A stretch of 11,729 nt of DNA from Calditrichota bacterium. GTDB lineage: Bacteria > Calditrichota > Calditrichia > RBG-13-44-9 > J075. The DNA lies in assembly GCA_003695285.1 (NCBI GenBank), contig RFIL01000198.1, positions 1 to 11,729 of the forward strand. The letters run 5' to 3'. The translations under genes and the position numbers were made by a program. The notes under the pieces were generated by a model. The model had not been told where the DNA came from. It worked only from the letters and a program-made list of their open reading frames with translations, and made no database searches. Within the stretch, counting starts at the first letter, position 1. Every line of letters begins with the position of its first letter. Of this stretch, positions 9,301 to 11,729 are shown in pieces.

Positions 9301-9498
9301 CCATTTCCCTACTTCTGCCTGGTTGAAATACATGGTGCGGATGAGATTGCCATCCATAATCCCCTTCTTGCGCCAGATGGCATTTCCATATGGCTCGTCC
9401 CGATAGGCCTGAATTACATTGGGGGGTTCCTGAGCAAGTAGCCCACCCATCACGATAAGCAGCAGTGTTACTATCCATAATCTAACATCGAAGGTCAT
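6319..9498 (-). CDS. Large secreted surface protein with Ca-binding-like repeats and T9SS-style C-terminal sorting domain
   Basis: A 1059-residue exported protein of unknown exact function. The signal peptide covers 1-23 (hydrophobic core WIVTLLLIVMGGLLAQ). Residues 24-340 form a Trp- and Gly-rich region I cannot assign to a named family. Asp-rich loops occur at 182-191 and 344-432 (for example GIDDDEDGVIDE, 345-356, and GIDNDGDW, 361-368) and resemble thrombospondin-3 or EF-hand-type calcium sites. A fibronectin-III-like part spans about 525-670 (VYLYWDD, YLIYRS, YYYAVVSYD). Another beta-rich stretch holds a single EF-hand/dockerin-like loop, DNDFSGDLSAGD (876-887). Residues 956-1059 form a C-terminal domain: VVPNPY (961-966), IRIFTLSGKLVKTI (998-1011), GVYVFHV (1037-1043), ending GKFAVIK. 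This is the pattern of T9SS type-A sorting domains and FlgD-like Ig folds. No catalytic motif was found. The start has an excellent GGAGGAGA site 6 bases upstream, and only 23 bases separate it from the receptor gene, so the two are probably cotranscribed. Confidence 0.88.
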   Translation of the reverse strand: MTFDVRLWIVTLLLIVMGGLLAQEPPNVIQAYRDEPYGNAIWRKKGIMDGNLIRTMYFNQAEVGKWPDQPSGEWPKGTGHSYLDGVCLLVGAKVRVFVNGDSTFITPMEAAYREYVDKDPVTGEDWGWEPVPGYLNPNGNSPAISNDSRSWPELWPDAVFVALDQPPENWINQKEVNGEPGVDDDRDGDIDNFTYWHGFFGRGVKNADIETYFVMDDSRDKEWARPPYNYFPIDADHERGGLGLRVEVRGFQWSHVLAEDNIFWLYDIVNISDTTYNETVFGFLTDVGIGGTNDSGDDNASFDLTLDIAYAWDNDGVGSSSFGPWSPTGYLGYAYLESPGNPFNGIDDDEDGVIDERRDDGIDNDGDWNPYTDLNDNGVWDPNEPLNDDLGKDGVGPFDRQYNGPDEGEGDGLPTPGEPDFDRTDVEESDQIGLTSMSIYRLIEGGGGDGWPKHDEGLWAKMSYHHFDTTLQNNNLHMLFGSGPFELRQNYRERFSMALLMGNDLDDLVSNKITVQQIYNADYNFSKPPFKPLVKAVPGDGKVYLYWDDIAEESRDPFLPDSLGNPRKDFEGYLIYRSTEPQFNDIKIITDSKGTPVYWKPIAQFDLVDGIKGPDPVGINGARFWRGDDTGLRHSYVDDDVVNGITYYYAVVSYDQGDPDFGEQGLQPTECSKIITEDLAGNIKNVDINCAVVTPNAPAAGYVPPEINGNLEDVTEGIGTGAISVVVVDPSLIQDNATYRVVFQSVGDYPEYQTSTYGIYKVEPDTLLPLVEEVDATSFGEEYPSPIADGFVVSVNIDTTIDVIPSETGWLIGNSNMDIQVVKHQQFPSLLVPWPADYKITFYDHIVDTSFNFGIPVQFQVWNLTEDRRAEFELFDNDFSGDLSAGDVVTIIEFIGPQFKFTYDFVYNNPVQGDPQEPQPGDVYVIRTSRPFYQDDYFEFTTQSAKTNLAKAQDELSDIKVVPNPYIAGAVWEPRLVFGAGRGQRRIDFIHLPQDCTIRIFTLSGKLVKTIEHHSVILNGAESWNLVSDDGMDIAYGVYVFHVEAPGVGTHIGKFAVIK
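8203..8469 (-). repeat. Asp/Gly-rich calcium-binding-like repeat region
   Basis: Codes for residues 344-432 of the large surface protein. Short DxDxDG-type loops repeat here: NGIDDDEDGVIDE, GIDNDGDW, TDLNDNGVWDPNE, DDLGKDG and GPDEGEGDGLPTPGEPDFD. Spacing is irregular, as in thrombospondin type-3-like stretches rather than a strict tandem array. Calcium binding is inferred from the pattern of acidic side chains. Confidence 0.65.
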
Positions 9499-9504
9499 TC
9501 GTTG

Positions 9505-9512
9505 TCTCCTCC
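9505..9512 (-). promoter_or_regulatory. Strong Shine-Dalgarno site of the large surface protein
   Basis: GGAGGAGA on the minus strand lies 6 bases before the ATG at 9498, within the 23-base gap after the receptor stop codon. It fixes the start of the 1059-residue protein and shows that this organism uses classical Shine-Dalgarno initiation, unlike most Bacteroidota. Confidence 0.85.
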
Positions 9513-9521
9513 AGTATTGAC

Positions 9522-11729
9522 TTATAAACCGAAAGAAAGGCCAAAGCGAATCTGGCGGGGAGGGGAGTAAAAGGTAGGATTGGAGATGTAATCATCAAGA
9601 GTGTGTAATCCTACAATTTCACCTGCTCCCAGCTTTGCTTCCAGATCATTGTTTGCCCTTCCGGTGGAACTGTAAACGTTCCATTCATTTAACCGATCAA
9701 ATAAGTTGGTTACCCACAGATAAGCTGTCATCCGGGTGTTTAAAATGGTGAAATATTTTTCTGCCTTTAGATCAAAGGAAATCGACATAGGCTTGGTACG
9801 ATTGTTTCGGATAACAATTTCCCCTAATAAGAAGCGGGAAGCGGCTGTGTAAGGGGTACCGGAACCGAATCTACCGATGAGTCCCAGGTTCCAGTTATCC
9901 GGTGTGCCGGTGTTCAATGCCAGATTTAGAGTATGTCGTTGATCCCAATCCAGTGGAATCATTTGTTTCTCCGATTCCCGGGGAGGATCGGCTTGATTGT
10001 CGAAGAAAACAGTCCTGGGATCGGAGGAGTTCCCTTCTGCAACCTGGAAGGTATAATCCAGTCGTGCACCCCAGTGGTTGGCAAAACGCTTCTCAAATGA
10101 TAAAATCATCCCGGTCACATTTCCGTAATCGCGATTGATATACCGGGCATACTTTTTGGTGTCATAGGTTTCGATAATTTCCGTGCCCACCAGATCGCGA
10201 ATATCCCGATAATAAGCAGTGAATTCGACAACCAATTGTTCATTCAATGCCTGTTGGAGACCCATTTCATACATCACGGTTCGTTGAGGTTCCAGGTCCG
10301 GGTTTCCTTTCAGCGTACTTAACCGTTCCTCGCGCGGGAGGTAATATTTGGTTATACCGGCGGAATCAGTAATTCCCTGATAGAGATATTCAAAATTAGG
10401 AATCTGAAAAAAGTGCCCGTAGGAGACATGAATCACTCCCGTGGATGAGATGGGAAAAGCCACACCCAGCCGTGGGCTGAGCTGTTGTTTGGCGGATACT
10501 GCCGCAGATTCATGCGGGAAAAGAGAAATAAGCTCCGGATTTTTCACATCGGCCGGGACATCGGTTCGAGGATCAAAGTAGTCAAATCGTAAACCCAGAT
10601 TGATAATGAAATTGTCAAATTCCACTTTATCCTGGATATAAGCGGCAATTTCAATGGGTTCCTTACGGTATTCTTCACGCCCCGGTGTGTACGGTTGAGG
10701 GTAAACAATACCATCTTCCACACTACTGTTTTCGATATCCAGATTGGTCCAGAAGTTATAAATTTCATATCGTTGAAAACTGACGCCCATCCCCATTTTA
10801 TGAATTTTGGTAATCTGACTGTTTAAATCCCATTTTGCCAGCCAGGTGGTTGTATAGCGACTGTAGCGGTCACTTTCATTTCCTCCGGAACGATAGGTGT
10901 AGTTGGAAGCCGGTTGACCATTGTCGGAGTCCAGATAACGAAGATCAAAGGGATCGGCGTAAACATAACCCCGGTAATCGGTATTGTTCCGGGCCAGCTT
11001 CAACGTATAGAAAGTGCTCTTAGACACTCCATGATTAATCTGGATATTGTGGTTGAGGCTGGTGCGATAATGGGTTTTGGTGGCATCCGGGACCAGACGG
11101 AAAGCGTGGTTGTAATAACGGTTGGTATTATCTTCCCACAGAAAATTATAATTTAATTTCATGTTGGGTGTCAGATAGTAGGTGAGCTTTCCATGAAAAG
11201 AGTTCCGTCTGGCAAAGGTCAGCGGCACAACTGCACGATCTCCGGAGGGTTGAAAAGGGTCGTTATCACTGGGGAGATAAAGTCTCTGAGTATAGAAATA
11301 ACCGTCGTCCTCATAGAAGCGGTAAGAGGTGAAAAATTTAATTTTGGGCAGGAGAGGCATTGGACCGCTTAAGGATAATTGAACATTGCGTACCCCATCC
11401 ATGTTGAGTTGATCGATATAAGGAAAAACCTCATCGTGGGTGGAAAAATAATTTCCGGCATAGGCAGACACATCGGCTTCGTATTCATTACCCCCTTCCC
11501 GGGTAACAATGTTGACCACCCCGGAGAGTGCCTGACCATATTCCGCGTTAAAGGTACCGCTGATGACTTCCATTTGTTGAATGGAAGTGTTTTCTACCTG
11601 TACACCCAGGGCATTATTAAAGCGATCGTTCACCGGTATTCCATCCACCATATACGCCACTTCCCCCAATCGTCCCCCACGGAAGTGACCCGCTACCACA
11701 CCAGCCTGAAGTTCAACAACCTGATTGAA
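9522..11729 (-). CDS. TonB-dependent outer-membrane receptor (5' part beyond the window)
   Basis: The reading frame stays open to the right edge, giving 735 residues of the plug and barrel of a TonB-dependent transporter, which uses proton-motive force relayed by TonB-ExbBD to pull ligands across the outer membrane. The first residues in the window, FNQVVELQAGVVAGHFRGGR, with AYMVDGIPVND and GTFNAEYGQALSGVVNIVTREGG, are the central and C-terminal plug. The remaining roughly 650 residues are long alternating strands with aromatic girdles, such as RLGVAFPISSTGVIHVSYGHFFQIP and HWGARLDYTFQV, ending in IRFGLSFGL. The missing N-terminus would hold the signal peptide, TonB box and often a carboxypeptidase-regulatory-like domain. 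A GTG at 11699-11697 could be read as a start but falls inside the plug, so the true start lies upstream. Length and plug style resemble Calditrichota/KSB1 receptors more than the roughly 1000-residue SusC proteins. Ligand is unknown; neighbours suggest oligosaccharides, though vitamin B12 or iron chelates cannot be excluded. Confidence 0.93.
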   Translation of the reverse strand, partial: FNQVVELQAGVVAGHFRGGRLGEVAYMVDGIPVNDRFNNALGVQVENTSIQQMEVISGTFNAEYGQALSGVVNIVTREGGNEYEADVSAYAGNYFSTHDEVFPYIDQLNMDGVRNVQLSLSGPMPLLPKIKFFTSYRFYEDDGYFYTQRLYLPSDNDPFQPSGDRAVVPLTFARRNSFHGKLTYYLTPNMKLNYNFLWEDNTNRYYNHAFRLVPDATKTHYRTSLNHNIQINHGVSKSTFYTLKLARNNTDYRGYVYADPFDLRYLDSDNGQPASNYTYRSGGNESDRYSRYTTTWLAKWDLNSQITKIHKMGMGVSFQRYEIYNFWTNLDIENSSVEDGIVYPQPYTPGREEYRKEPIEIAAYIQDKVEFDNFIINLGLRFDYFDPRTDVPADVKNPELISLFPHESAAVSAKQQLSPRLGVAFPISSTGVIHVSYGHFFQIPNFEYLYQGITDSAGITKYYLPREERLSTLKGNPDLEPQRTVMYEMGLQQALNEQLVVEFTAYYRDIRDLVGTEIIETYDTKKYARYINRDYGNVTGMILSFEKRFANHWGARLDYTFQVAEGNSSDPRTVFFDNQADPPRESEKQMIPLDWDQRHTLNLALNTGTPDNWNLGLIGRFGSGTPYTAASRFLLGEIVIRNNRTKPMSISFDLKAEKYFTILNTRMTAYLWVTNLFDRLNEWNVYSSTGRANNDLEAKLGAGEIVGLHTLDDYISNPTFYSPPRQIRFGLSFGL

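Noticed and set aside
11697..11699. GTG as start codon of the TonB receptor
   Set aside because: It falls inside the plug domain, and the frame continues with plug-like residues FNQVVELQAG to the window edge, so the gene is truncated, not short.
1..11729. CRISPR array, tRNA/rRNA genes, insertion sequences, defence or phage genes
   Set aside because: No regular spaced repeats, cloverleaf sequences, transposase motifs or integrase genes were seen on either strand.

Overview
The window reads as a piece of chromosome from a Gram-negative bacterium of the Fibrobacterota-Chlorobiota-Bacteroidota (FCB) assemblage. Three products point there: a TonB-dependent receptor, a very large secreted protein ending in a type IX secretion (T9SS)-style C-terminal sorting domain, and a PorV/PorQ-family barrel. 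Several genes have clear GGAG-type Shine-Dalgarno sites (best at 9505-9512), which most Bacteroidota lack. With the protein style (Asp-rich 'GIDDDEDG' segments, a 'VVPNPY...' C-terminal domain), this favours Calditrichota, KSB1-like or a neighbouring lineage over classical Bacteroidota. That placement is inference; no rRNA or marker gene is present.

All six genes lie on the minus strand, so the transcriptional order runs from the right edge to the left. (1) 11729-9522: TonB-dependent receptor, cut at its 5' end by the window edge. (2) 9498-6319: 1059-residue secreted protein with calcium-binding-like repeats, a fibronectin-III-like part and a C-terminal sorting domain. (3) 6240-5203: PorV/PorQ-family outer-membrane barrel. 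(4) 5150-4395: small PorT-like outer-membrane barrel. (5) 4204-1940: secreted glycoside hydrolase family 3 beta-glucosidase. (6) 1867-257: SGLT-type sodium/sugar symporter. A strong Rho-independent terminator (216-179) closes the row. Beyond it, to the left edge, there is only non-coding DNA with a GC-rich palindrome.

Gaps are 23, 78, 52, 190 and 72 bases. The only sizeable gap (4205-4394) separates the envelope genes from the two sugar genes and holds a hairpin and a weak promoter-like pair, so there may be one long operon with an internal promoter or two adjacent units.

Read as a pathway, the locus resembles a compact polysaccharide utilization locus without SusD. The receptor would import oligosaccharides across the outer membrane, possibly helped by the large surface protein, which PorV would deliver to the surface. 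The GH3 enzyme would release glucose in the periplasm. The symporter, which keeps the residues that bind sugar and the second sodium ion in human SGLT1 and Vibrio vSGLT, would carry it into the cytoplasm. The last two steps are well supported by sequence. The functional link to the first four genes rests on proximity and orientation.
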